From Linepithema humile (lineage: Eukaryota; Arthropoda; Insecta; Hymenoptera; Formicidae): a stretch of DNA of 64,000 nt. Of the stretch, positions 22,073-33,864 are shown piece after piece. The notes below the pieces were generated by a model. That model had not been told where the DNA came from. It was given only the letters and a program-made list of their open reading frames with translations, and ran no database searches. Within the stretch, counting starts at the first letter, position 1, and each line of letters starts with the position of its first letter. Location: assembly GCF_040581485.1 (NCBI RefSeq), contig NC_090133.1, positions 23,586,139 to 23,650,138 on the forward strand. Direction: 5' to 3'. A program made the position numbers and the translations under genes.

Positions 22073-25000
22073 ATGGTTATCACTTTACTGTATTCGCTGC
22101 TATTATGCATCTTTCTCATATTACTGTGCCATTATCTGATTCATCATGGAAGATTTTGGCAACTTATCGATCAAATACCAGGACCACCGGCGCTTCCATT
22201 AATCGGCAATACTCTTTTATGGTGCACCAGTTCATTAGGCGAGTAAAATTATGTACATTTACAGATTAATAAATAGTATAATAAATTATAATATTATAAT
22301 TTGTATAAAAAATGTTTCAGTAAAATATAAAAATATCAACAGTATTGATGATTTGATTGCACAATACTTTGTCGATACCAATAATCATTAAGTTTATCAA
22401 ATGTAATAAATAATATATACATTATATATTTTTAAAGAGTATAATTTTCAATTAGATTTATTTTTATTTATGGAATGTTATTTATTATTTTTGATTATTG
22501 TATATTTTTATTTTCAATTCTCACGCTTCAATATAAATTAGTAAAAAATTTTGATGCAAAAATTCAGATAATTGTACTATGACCAATGATACTTATCAGT
22601 ATCAGAAGTATTAGAAATCATAACAGTAAACAAAATAAGATTTATTCTATGGTCAAACAATGGCGCGCATGTATGGAAATAATTGATTGTAGCTCTTTAA
22701 TAATTATGTACATTTAAAGAAAATTAATTAATATTTTCTTAAATTTGGATTTTTAGAAGATATGTTGAACACACTGGAAAAATTAAATAAGGAATATAAG
22801 AATATTTTTAAGGGGTGGAGTTTTACTATTGGAGCTGTTTTTATTACTAATCCTGATGACGCACAGGTAAAAGAAATATTTAAAGATGAGCAAATCTTGA
22901 TTATTATATTAAAATTTTATTAAATATTGTTTTCTTTTAATTATTTATTTCTTTGATATTGTACATGTTAGTGTTTGTTGTTCAAACGATATAAAGAAAG
23001 AAGAGTATTTAGGGATCAACAATATTAAGTTTTTGAGAATTACATGATCGCAAACATCAAAACGTTTATTTAATGATAAAAATATTCCCGATTTTCTTTA
23101 GTTTATATATAAATAAAACTGTAAAGTATTTCATGTTAAAGGATATTTTACTTTTCTTGTTCCCTATATGCGTTTAAAAATGATAAGTTAATAATTTCAA
23201 TAACTTCCCGTGGGACACTCTATATGTCTATAGGATTCGGGTTTAGAGGGAAACATAATTAGCGCTAGAACTTTTATAAGAAATCATCATGCAAGGGAAA
23301 TGTTAAAAATATACTCCTATTTAAGATAAATTGTACAAATAAAACGATTCTTTATATTATATTAAAATTATAAATGATAAATAATACCGATATTTATAAT
23401 TTGTATTTGGAATTATGCGTTTACCGTCTAATGCAAATGACAGTTCTTCAAAAAATAATTAACTTTATTTAACATTTTTTTCTTAGACATAACTGTGTGA
23501 TAACAATTACACTTGTTGCAGCAAGTTGACACACAAATTACTTTCCATTTTTGCATTTTTTAATTAAAATATTATTTAATATAATCTTTTATATGATTGT
23601 AGACAATATTAACCAACCCAAAAGAGCATATTGGAAAAGGGTTTATATACACATTACTAAATCCTTGGTTGGGAACTGGTCTACTTACTAGTGACGGTAA
23701 CGTAATAGATATAACATAATTCTCATTTCTAATACGTAGAATATTTCGTATCAAAAATATATAAAAATTTTATTCTTTTTTTATATTTATATAAATTTTA
23801 TATTTAAGTACATATAATTATAAAATTTAAAAATTAATCTCAATGTAGGACTAATTACTGTCATTTTTAAATTATAGTATACTTTGTTTTATAAAGTATA
23901 TGCCATAAAAACAAAATTTTTTTTTAGTCAAACTTAGTGAAATTTTTTACTTGAAATATAAATTTTAATTACTTAATTTGTAAGGCAGATATTTTACGAC
24001 AAATATTAATAATTTAGAGTGTTATTGCAATAAAAGAGGATGCTATTTTTTTCCATTACAGGAACGAAATGGCATAAAAGAAGAAAGATGCTAACGCCAG
24101 CATTTAATTTTAATATGTTGAAACAATATGTTAATATTTTGATTGAGGAGGGCAATTACATGGTGCAATGTTTGAAAGATATTGAAGGATCAACTATTAA
24201 TGATTTAATCTCCTTTATTAGTCATCATACGTTGAATGCAATATGCGGTATGTCAGTATATATTTATAAGAAATTATTTCTTGACATAGACATTCGATTG
24301 ATTAAACATTGATTATAATTATAATTTTATATTAATTATATTTAATCTTTGAGCACTGATAAACTTTTTTACACTATAATGTGTTAGATTGTAACTTTTA
24401 ATTGAAAAATTATCTTAAACTATATAATAATTATTATTATGTAAATATATTATATAACTTATCATACTTATGATTAAAAGAAAAATGATAACAAATATTT
24501 ATATAACTTTAACCAATAATTTATAGAAACTGCTATGGGAATTTCTATGAAAGATATGGGCGAATTTCAGGAACAGTATCGCACAGCAGTTCATGAAAGC
24601 GGTAAAATGATTTTGGATAGGTAACTATGCAAATACTAATGCAATACAACTTAACAATATATGCAACTATTTGCATGAACACATTTAAAGATATTCGACA
24701 TTTTTAGAGGATGTTTGAATATAAATATAATATAAAGTTTTGAATAATGTTTCATAAAAATATCATGGTGTAACTTAAAGAATCATTTCATCAAGAAACT
24801 TACACACAGACTTTAAATGTATTGCTTCCTCGTTTTCTTATGTAACATTAATTGTACATATAGATTATCGCAACCGTGGCTTTATTCTGATACAATATTT
24901 GCATTTTCGCCACTGGGTAGAAGGCAAGCTAAGAATTTGAAAATATTGCATGAATTTACCGAGAAAGTGAGTGAGAATTGTGCGTTATTTATATTGTGCA

Positions 25001-27779
25001 GAATTTTTGTGTATATAAATAAAGTTATAATAATATTCAAATAAAATTAGAACAATCTAATTTGTATGTCAGCGGCACATTTAGCAGCACGACAGTATAT
25101 AATAATGAACAAATTTATATTCTTTTCCTTTAGATTATTGCGCAAAGAAAACAATATCATAAAAACATTGATGGGCAATATTTGAAACAATTTGAAAATG
25201 ATGCACTAAACGATGATGAAATAATAGGAGGTATGAATTTACACACACATGCACACACACATGTATTTAAAAGTATAAATATTTGTACTTGCATACATGC
25301 ATATGTACGCTGCATGTATGTAGAATGCGAAAGTTTTGTGTTTTATTATATTCATATACATATATGTATATTTATATATATTGTGAGTTGATCCGAAAAT
25401 TCTCCTTTAGATTTTGCACATTTATTTTTGTCAAAAATTTGAAGAAACTTTCGGATTAATTCAATAAATTAATACAACATATATTAAACTAAAGTAATGT
25501 AATCTTTCTCAGTAAAAAGAAAGCGATTAGCTATGTTGGATCTTTTGATAGCGGAGTCCTATCATAATAAAATGAGTGATTTGGACATCAGAGAAGAAGT
25601 TGATACCTTCATGTTTGAGGTAGATATCTGATCATTTATATATACAGTCCACTCTGGCATTACGGCCAGTACGGGGCTGTAGGGGTAAATTAAATACTTA
25701 TTCACACATCAATTTGATTTTACCGTGACACATGTAATTGTGTATGTTTGTTGATTAAGAATGTTTTCTGATTAATAATTTTTAAAAAGATTGATGCGGA
25801 ATTGTTAATTTTTTGAAATATTTGTTTCACATGAACGCAATATGTTCGAAAATTATATGAAAAAAGCATTTTAAACAACTAATAATATAAAAAATATTTT
25901 AATTTGCTTTTTACTTGCTAAGTCTTTTTATATGTGTACAATAGTTTATACACAATGCATAGAAATGAATAAAATGAATTCTTCGCATTACAGGGTCACG
26001 ATACAGTAGCAATATCTATATGCTTCACAATATTATTATTGGCTGAGCATAAGAATATTCAGGTATATCACATATAAATTATTGATTTGAAAACACAATA
26101 AATATTTCGTTTATTGTATTAATTAAATATTTTATTAGTTAAATTTAGTACTGTTTGTGTCTTTTGATAATATTTGACAAATAGTTAAGATTATTACAGT
26201 AATATAATAAATATATGCAAAAGTATTCTGCTTTAATTTATAATAAAATAAAATTGTATATTTAAATATAAAAAGACACATGTTTTATATTATGTGTGTG
26301 CTGCATATATAATTTAATTGAAAATGACACAAATGCAAACCAAATAAAACATGTAAAAATTTGTTAAATAATGTAGGATCGTGTCAGAAGTGAAATTAGT
26401 GCAGTGATGCTAAAGAATAATGGAAAACTTAATGTGGCAGCATTAAACGATATGCCATACTTGGAAAGATGTTTGAAAGAATCGTTGAGACTGTATCCTA
26501 GCGTTCCTATTATAGTGCGAGTTGCGTCTGAAGATGTAAAGCTACGTGAGTAATTAATAAAAAATATTTCTTATATACCGGGTGACCCACATAACTCTTT
26601 ACATCTGGGTATCTCGGAAACTATCTATTTTAAAAATTTAGTTTTTGAATTCTAAGGGTCTGAAGGGCCTTCAAACTGGAATGGAAGTTAGTCAATCCCG
26701 GTTACGTGGATGGAGCGGAAGTTAACTTTAAAATTTTATAAATGGACTTTTATAAAAAACTCTTATATAAAATTACATTTTAGGATTCTATGAAAGACAA
26801 CTTAATTTTATTTGAAACATTTTTTTGTCAGATATTTCTTTGAAAAAATTATGACAGTTTTTGAAGTTTCGACTTATAGCTACTTGAAGCGCTCGGGAAT
26901 AGTCACACAAAATCAAAATCAACACTCTACTCTGACTTATTCAATTTATTAAATGCTCAAAATGTTTACCATGGACTTGTAAATATTTATTTATTCGGGT
27001 TAATAAAGTATTTCTAATATTTGATAGCATTTCGGGAGTCACTGAAGCATTAGCGCATGTATCGCTTCTATCCTCTTCAAATGTTATTAAATGTTAGAAA
27101 TACTTTATAAATTCGGATAAATAAATTGTGTTTATAAGTCCACGATGAACATTTTGAACATTTAATAAATTGAACCATGTATATTTTCATAAAACTATAA
27201 AAAAAGATTTTCTATGTTGATAAACCGGCTAGTTCTTTTTCGTGATTTAATATTATAATATGTTCCTAACAAAAATTTACGAATGTTTATTTTACAATAT
27301 AAACTTTTTTTAATTATTCTAATAAATTGTGTTTTGTGATATTTTCAGAATCATATATTGTACCTGCTGGAACACTAATAGCCATTGGCATTAAATTAAT
27401 TCATAGAAATCCCGATTTTTGGCCAAATCCAGATGTTTTTGATCCGGACAGATTTTTACCAGAAAATATTAAAAATCGTCATCCTTTTTCTTATTTACCT
27501 TTTAGCGCAGGCTCACGAAATTGTATAGGTAATATTTACAATATTAATTTCTTAATATATAAATAATTTCTAATGTTTATATGAATGTTAATAGGTCTGC
27601 GATTCGCTATGATGGAGTTAAAGGCTATAATAGCTCCTTTGGTGTATAACTTTTACTTGGAACCTGTTGATCGTTTGAAAGATTTTCGATTTCGGATCGA
27701 TTTACTAAATCGAGTTGTGCATCCAATTCGTGTAAAATTTATTCCAATCGAACAAATGCAGCCATTTAAAGCTAATTAA
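22073..27779 (+). CDS. Cytochrome P450, CYP4 family
   Basis: Haem monooxygenase anchored in the endoplasmic reticulum; insect CYP4 enzymes hydroxylate fatty acids, hydrocarbons, pheromones or xenobiotics. Twelve exons: 22073-22238, 22757-22866, 23603-23696, 24062-24247, 24527-24620, 24864-24966, 25134-25230, 25513-25619, 25994-26062, 26377-26545, 27349-27528 and 27595-27779. They sum to 1,560 bases, 519 residues, the usual length. Seen in order: a hydrophobic anchor (residues 2-22), hinge IPGPPALPLIGN, helix-C WHKRRKMLTPAF, the CYP4 signature EVDTFMFEGHDT in helix I (exons 8-9), the ExxR motif ESLR (26,479-26,490), PERF-region DPDRFLP, and haem loop FSAGSRNCIG with Cys at 27,522-27,524. Intron 1 uses a GC donor; all others are GT-AG. 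An AATAAA lies at 27,980. Everything looks functional; substrate unknown. Confidence 0.95.
26940..27174. repeat. Inverted repeat in the last long P450 intron
   Basis: Arms 26,940-27,032 and 27,078-27,174 are roughly 80 percent complementary, sharing TTCAATTTATTAAATG at the outer side and AAAGTATTTCTAA near the loop. The intron also starts with a separate repeat-like stretch (GGGTGACCCACATAAC at about 26,580). These insertions explain why this intron is about 800 bases while most others are 100-500. Confidence 0.75.
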
Positions 27780-30261
27780 AATTTTAAAAGGGTAAACAAA
27801 TAATTTTGTTGGCGCAATGGAAGAATTATTAATATAGTTGTTATATGTATTATATCCATTTATTGGTATGAAAAACAAAAACAAAAATTAATATTTTATA
27901 TTTTATTTATAGTGCAATATGTTACTTACAAACACTTCTTAATTTGATAAGTTGTACATTATTATAAATTCAAATCAACAATAAATGTATTATTAATCTT
28001 AAACGCTAAATGGTGTCTGTAGCTGTTTGAACCCAAATATAAAAATATAAAAAACTAGCATGACTGCGCAGCATTTGGTAACGTGCATGTTAGAACGATA
28101 ACGAGACGAGCGTAATATGTGTAAAAATAATTCTTTGTATATAGTATAGAGATGAAAGATGATAAAATGTTATATTTTAATAGGTTTTTATGCCATATTA
28201 ATATGTTCAATTATGCCATTGACAGAACTAGCCTTAAAGATACAATAATCAGTCATTCCAGTAATAGAAATTTACTTCCAGTTTGAAATAATTATAATGT
28301 AAAGATGTCATGAAAGTTCGAATTGATCCCGGCAGTCTATGCGGTTGCCGGAATTACCGCGTGAACTAAATAATATGATAACTTATTTTGGTGATATTTA
28401 AATTATTTACTGCGATAATATGACTATGATAATGCAATATATGTCTGCTATAAAATCTATTACTTGTGTAACTGACAAGGAAGGCTCGGCAACAAAAATT
28501 CTAAAAAATCTGAAACTTTACAGAATATAGTAGATATAAACCTAATCGTAAAACTATTTTTTATTTTAGTTAAAAAAGAGTTTTAGAGGTAGAAACACCC
28601 TCAAAGAATTCGATTTTTCATATCTTTGCTAGTGCTGCAGAGTGTTGAAGGTACGTAATTTTAAGGAATAAAGCAATGCGTTTTTTTAAGTCCCTTTTTT
28701 CAGGATAAAAAATTTTCCAAAAATAGCCTGAAGTCTGTACGCACATGTACAAACTTCAAGCTTTAAAACGCTTCTTTGATTTTTGGTCTGCGATGATTTT
28801 TTGCCAAGTTACAGTGCTTTGAAAATTATTGAATTCTGAACGTTTGAAAAATGTTTCCTATTTTTTGTAAAAATGTGCAAACGAGGCTTTCTTGTATTAT
28901 ACTGAAATATGACAAATGATATGTTTTGCACACTTCCATTAACAGATACATCTGAGCATCGAGATACGGAAAAATCATGCATATATTTAAACAAGGAAAA
29001 CAAGGAAAACTTTTGATTTGATTCATGTCAAGCTGATCAAGTTGTATGTATATTGCTCTTGTATGTATGCTTTGCGAGTAGTAAATCTATTTCCTAGGTG
29101 TGCGTTGCAGCAACTACACGTTACTGCACTCTCGTTGGCTTTTAAAATTTGTGAAAAGTGTGTGACAGGGCCAAGTAAAGTTTGTAAATTTAATGGATAT
29201 TTGATATAAGATGAGCAAAAACACAATGTAGCGTGACAATACTCAGAAATACTCGCGAATAATTCACTCAAGTAAGCTCGTCTAGCAGAAACTTTTTCAA
29301 TTATTTAAAAAAATTATAATTGATAAATCACATAAAGAAAAATTACTATAATTGCATTTTGCTATACTGTAATTAGTTCGCCTCAAATATAAACGATGTT
29401 TTAATTTATATGAACAATTTGAAAGACAATGTTCTTAATATTCTTTAATATTTATTTGCATTATAATACAGACAAGAAGCGGTTATACATAAAATTACAA
29501 ATATATTTCAAAAATTATAGAATCAATATTTTATATGAATTATCAAGTTAAAAATTTTATCTCTGCAAAATAATGAAAAAATTTATGTCTAAATTTTTTT
29601 TAAAATCGCAGAATAAAAAGACATTATACTTAAGAAAGAACTTATGTGTGTTTGCCCAATGTTATGAAATATCGATATGAAAAATATCGTATGTATATAA
29701 CCATCAAATATATGCTATTTTTAATTTGGCTAAATATCTCAATAAGAACAGAAACTGTCTGAAATTTATGATTCGAACGAGCGAATCATTTATACATAGT
29801 GTCGGTTATCTAAACAAATAACTTAGCTCGTCGAGAGGAAACTACACGATAAGAAATTTTCGGCGCGCGTTGCACATGCATCTTCGTTGATCGTCCCAAA
29901 CAAGGGTTTCGAGAGAATGAAGCGCCGCAAAGTTTCAACAGAGGCAGAACATGGCAAGTACATACATACACACAACGTTTCTTAGTAGCAAATTTTTCCC
30001 TTTTAGCGAAATATACGCGGTGAATAAGGAGGTCTTAAAGCGGAGTTCTGGATTTTTCCTCGTGTATGCTTCTCACTACGAAATTGGCACATATCTACAT
30101 GTGTTCCGAATTCCGTACTCTGACAAAGTAAAACATGCGAGTTCTCATAAAAATACTGAGTCCTTATAAAAACTTGAAAAAAGTGTAAGATTTTCGTGAA
30201 TATGTAACTACATATATTTGCATATATAATATAATCCATTGCATATATAATATAATATAAT
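27780..30261. other. P450 3' end and intergenic DNA
   Basis: Up to about 27,990 this is the presumed P450 3' UTR with an AATAAA at 27,980-27,985. The rest is AT-rich with no supported gene. A short CpG-rich patch lies at about 29,820-29,950. The scattered small open frames on both strands carry no recognisable motif. Confidence 0.5.
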
Positions 30262-30347
30262 ATAACACAAATCTGTGTTGAGCGGGATGAAATTGTTGGC
30301 ATAAAATCGTTTCAACATAACACCTGTTTTTGCCATTAAAAATGGCG

Positions 30348-30587
30348 TTAAGTACCTCTATCGCCGACAATGTTATTTTTCTTTAATATGCTGACAGGAG
30401 TATCCGTGCGTTCATGATTTATATTTGTCGCATAATTTATAGCTACGTAGTCAAATAACTCACAATCAGTGCAAAGGCGTTGTAATTCAAAAAATAAGAT
30501 TATTTTCAGATTATTCCGACAAGTGCTATATATTGATTTAATATCACCGGAAAGAATTGCACGTTGAATTTTTACTCGTATGTTGTG
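30348..30587 (-). pseudogene. Possible ankyrin-like exon remnant, copy C
   Basis: Duplicate of the frame at 12,534-12,776: 79 codons after an acceptor-like CACTAG, open to a TAA and one codon shorter. It keeps LCTDCELFDYVAINY and NINHERTDTPVSILKKNN. After the stop, an overlapping frame continues with FHPAQHRFV as in the other copy. No start codon or complete gene is seen. Same caution as for copy A. Confidence 0.27.
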
Positions 30588-31351
30588 CTAGTGAACATTT
30601 GATCATTTAAATGTATTAATAGACAAAAGAACATTTTAATATATATTCTACATCACTATTTGTGGAGACTTTTTCCCTGAAGAAGATTAGAACTAAATTA
30701 GCAGAGAAAAAAAATGCATGATTAATAAATATAAAATTTTTAGTATTCTACAAGATAATTTTTAGTTATGACGGTTAGTTATTACGAGCAGAGTTAAATC
30801 TTTTGTTTCATTACAACTAGCTGCGTACTATTAAATGCATTCAACAGATTTCATATTTTTTGAAAACATTATTGAGTGTAAAACTTTAAAAATTTTAAAT
30901 CAATTCGCATAAAAATTATTATTTTATTAAAAGTCTTTATATAAAAATATAATACATCAATATTTTGATATATTATATATAATGTTTAAAAGCAATAAGA
31001 GAAAAATGCAAATAAGACAGGTAAGTACAAGATAAATTTTATTTATATTATTTTCATCAACAACAACGATTTATTGTTGGCATTCTACTTTAAAGTTAAA
31101 TATATTCATACAATTATGTATCTTAAAAATATCACAGTACTGATGATATCACGCGCAATCTACCTAATCTTCTACTCTAATCTTTAAGAACATATACGCA
31201 AATGTTTGTTTTAATCGATAAGACCAATTATTATCGCGATAAGATAATCAAAATCCTTTTTTATTAAAAAGAAATATTTATTAAAGAAATTTCTATATTA
31301 TTCTAAAATTCTCTATCTCACGACAGTATTCTTCAAACAAAGTGTGGTATT

Positions 31352-32886
31352 TTATTTTGCTAGTTTAATAATGTCGTGTTTGTCAATATTTATATAATCA
31401 TGTAATTCTAATAATCCATCTATCATGCGAGCACGATATTTCGGAATTCCATTAAATTGTTCGCAAATAAGCGGTGTTCTGTCAACGAATAGAATACTCT
31501 CAAGAAGCTCTGGCTCCTCGGAAAAATATTTACCAACCGCATCAGATTCTAGCAGCATGATCGGTGTGTTCAAAACACCATGAATCATACACATAACTCG
31601 TAAATCTTGGATAGACTCCATAAATTCGTCCCAAGAGAAGACTTCTGATATATTTAGACCAGCTTCTTTCATTATAATCGCCATGGAATCGTGATAAATT
31701 TTGAAAAGCATATTGCTGTGACTCTCTCGTAGTTTTCGCGTGGTCGAAAATTGGAGAAAACATAATATGTCATGTGCTGGTGGATTGTACCTAAAAATAA
31801 AAATTAATACTGTTATATAAAAAATTAGATGCAATTCTCTGTATAATTTCATGAATCTTTTTATAAATTTCTATACAGATTCGCAGATCTTTTATAATAC
31901 AATAAAAATTATAAGATGCAAAAAAATATGATAGTTTAAGATTGGAAACTTACCCCACATACAAATTTTTATATGTTATTGGAATTGACTTTCTTAATTT
32001 TCTTAATTACGCATTTTTTAAGATGGATGTATACTTACCTTGCTAGTTGAAAATCGATCAGACAGCATTCAACAGGTTGTCCATCGGCGTCGTATTTAAA
32101 CAATATATTATTAGCCCATAAATCACCATGACATAACACATTTTTGTGCTTTACCGATGGTAACAGTTTAACCGTGTGATCTGCGCATAATCTTGCAATC
32201 TTCTCTTTGAAGCTACTGCGCTGATCGTCATTTAATTCGGGCAACAAATCGATCATCGAAACGATGCCTTTTACAGCGGCATCGAACATCGGCTTTGCTG
32301 TACCCTGCTGTGGCCAGAGAGTCTCTTGCAGGCAATGAGAATATTTGTCGTGCAAAGTTTTCTTACACTGTTGTTCGAAGATAAGAGACTTCGCATGGAA
32401 CTTGGCGAGTGTCTTCATCAGAATCTTGCAGTGTTCAAGATCAAAGGGCGTGTACTTGTTGGCCATTGTATAGCCGCTATGTACCATATCTTCGAGGACG
32501 ATCAACTCGCCCTCAACTCCGAGAAAACATTCCGGGATGTATTTTTCGCCGTGACTATCCAACATCTCTGGAAATACCGTTGTATAAAGAGCCACTTCTT
32601 TCTTAAACGTACCGTACTCTTGAACAAACTCGTACAACGGACTGTTGATCGGCGGTGGCAACTTGGTAAAGAAATTTATGCTCTTCGTCTCTAGCGGTGA
32701 TTTCGGACAAGCCACGGTAGCTTTCAGCGTAAAATATTGACCCACGAAACCGTTCACCTCTTCTATCGGCACAATCTTGTAGTTGATCAACAAGAAGTCG
32801 TCCATCGCATCTTGTCGCAGCTTCTTGCGAATTATTTCGAAACACTGTTCGTCCTGGAGAACTTTTTGCGACTCGATTTCACACAT
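31352..32886 (-). CDS. EcKinase/CHK kinase-like protein, copy C
   Basis: Two coding exons on the minus strand, 32886-32039 and 31790-31352, with the same exon lengths (848 and 439 bases), phase and intron position as copy A, giving about 428 residues. The start is the ATG of MCEIESQKV. The lysine segment INFFTKLPPP, catalytic HGDLWANN and metal-binding LIDFQ are intact. Differences from copy A are scattered conservative substitutions (for example NNILF for NNIFF), with no frameshift or stop, so both copies appear to be under selection or very young. Predicted cytosolic small-molecule kinase, substrate unknown. Upstream DNA resembles copy A for about 250 bases and then diverges. Confidence 0.93.
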
Positions 32887-33631
32887 TGTCGTCGTATAAA
32901 AAAGTGGAAATGCGTTAAAAAGTAAAAAAATGTCTTCACTTCTTCTTCTTCTTCTACGTAACCAGTTTTCTATTTTATTTTCAGGTATTTTCAAACACTG
33001 CTAGTTTCGATTATGAAGCTAATAGGTATCAGTGATGCTAATTTGTAACCGCGAGCCACATACGTATACAATCGAGAACTTTGTCCATGTGCGTTCAGGC
33101 CTGCCGAGTGTTATAAGTCATAAACCGTAAGAACCGTCATAAGACCGTCATAAATCAAAACAATAAACCTTATCATAAAAAATGTTGAAAAGAATTAATG
33201 TCCAGTTGCTTCCGGTCCGATCATACGTAATAGTTTTACGATGCTCTTGACAATCCGCAATACCGTCGCGTTGCGCGGGACACTGCACACTGTAGCAGAA
33301 TTCGCGTGCAACGTTCGCGCGACATGTTCTATTCAGGAATTAAAATACCTTTATATATTCGCAAAGAATCATCACATGCGCGAGATAAAGAGTCATATAT
33401 AACAGTTATTTTCTTCTTTATTGGCGCTGATTGGAGCTAATATTAGACACGTTATACATCCTGCATCAAGAACTAATAGAACTAATAACTTTTTATTAAC
33501 AATCTTACTGTAGATCGATAACTATCATGTGCATGTGGTAAAGTGTCATTGGCGTACAAAGGCGTCTATACCAATCAAAAAGAAAGGTTGTTTCTTTTTT
33601 TTCTTCTCTTATACTAATAAACCCGTAAATA

Positions 33632-33864
33632 TACAGGATGGTTTACTAAAGACATTAAATTTTAATATTTTTGAAATAAACGAGATATAAAATTGATCAA
33701 TAATCAAGATGTTTTTGAAATGACCTTAATGACGCTTAAAAAAGAATTAATTTCTTCACACAATGCCCGCTTCGATACCGAACAGTCGCTGGAAAATAAG
33801 AATTTCATATTTTGTTCAGTTTCAGAAATATTAGCCTGGAACACCTTTAATGAACCACCTTGTA
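33632..33864. mobile_element. Small MITE-like element
   Basis: A 233-base block starts TACAGGATGGTTTACTAAAG and ends with the complement of TACAAGGTGGTTCATTAAAG, giving imperfect terminal inverted repeats next to TA-rich flanks. There is no coding potential. The target duplication cannot be separated from the surrounding TATA sequence, so the superfamily is unresolved. Confidence 0.55.

Larger units (their letters stand above)
30262..33245. repeat. Segmental duplication, unit C
   Basis: Direct repeat of the block at 12,440-15,440. It begins at ACAAATCTGTGTTGAGC and runs through the 3' flank, the kinase gene and its 5' flank to about 33,245. The right-hand end also matches 16,545-17,008, where the hAT MITE has since split copy A's flank. 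P450 and transposon DNA separate the two units, so either they moved apart by insertions or the P450 locus was bracketed by the duplication. Confidence 0.88.

Noticed and set aside
28318..28370. tRNA-like stretch (AGTTCGAATTGATCCCGG)
   Set aside because: It resembles a T-arm but no acceptor stem, D-arm or anticodon arm can be paired around it.
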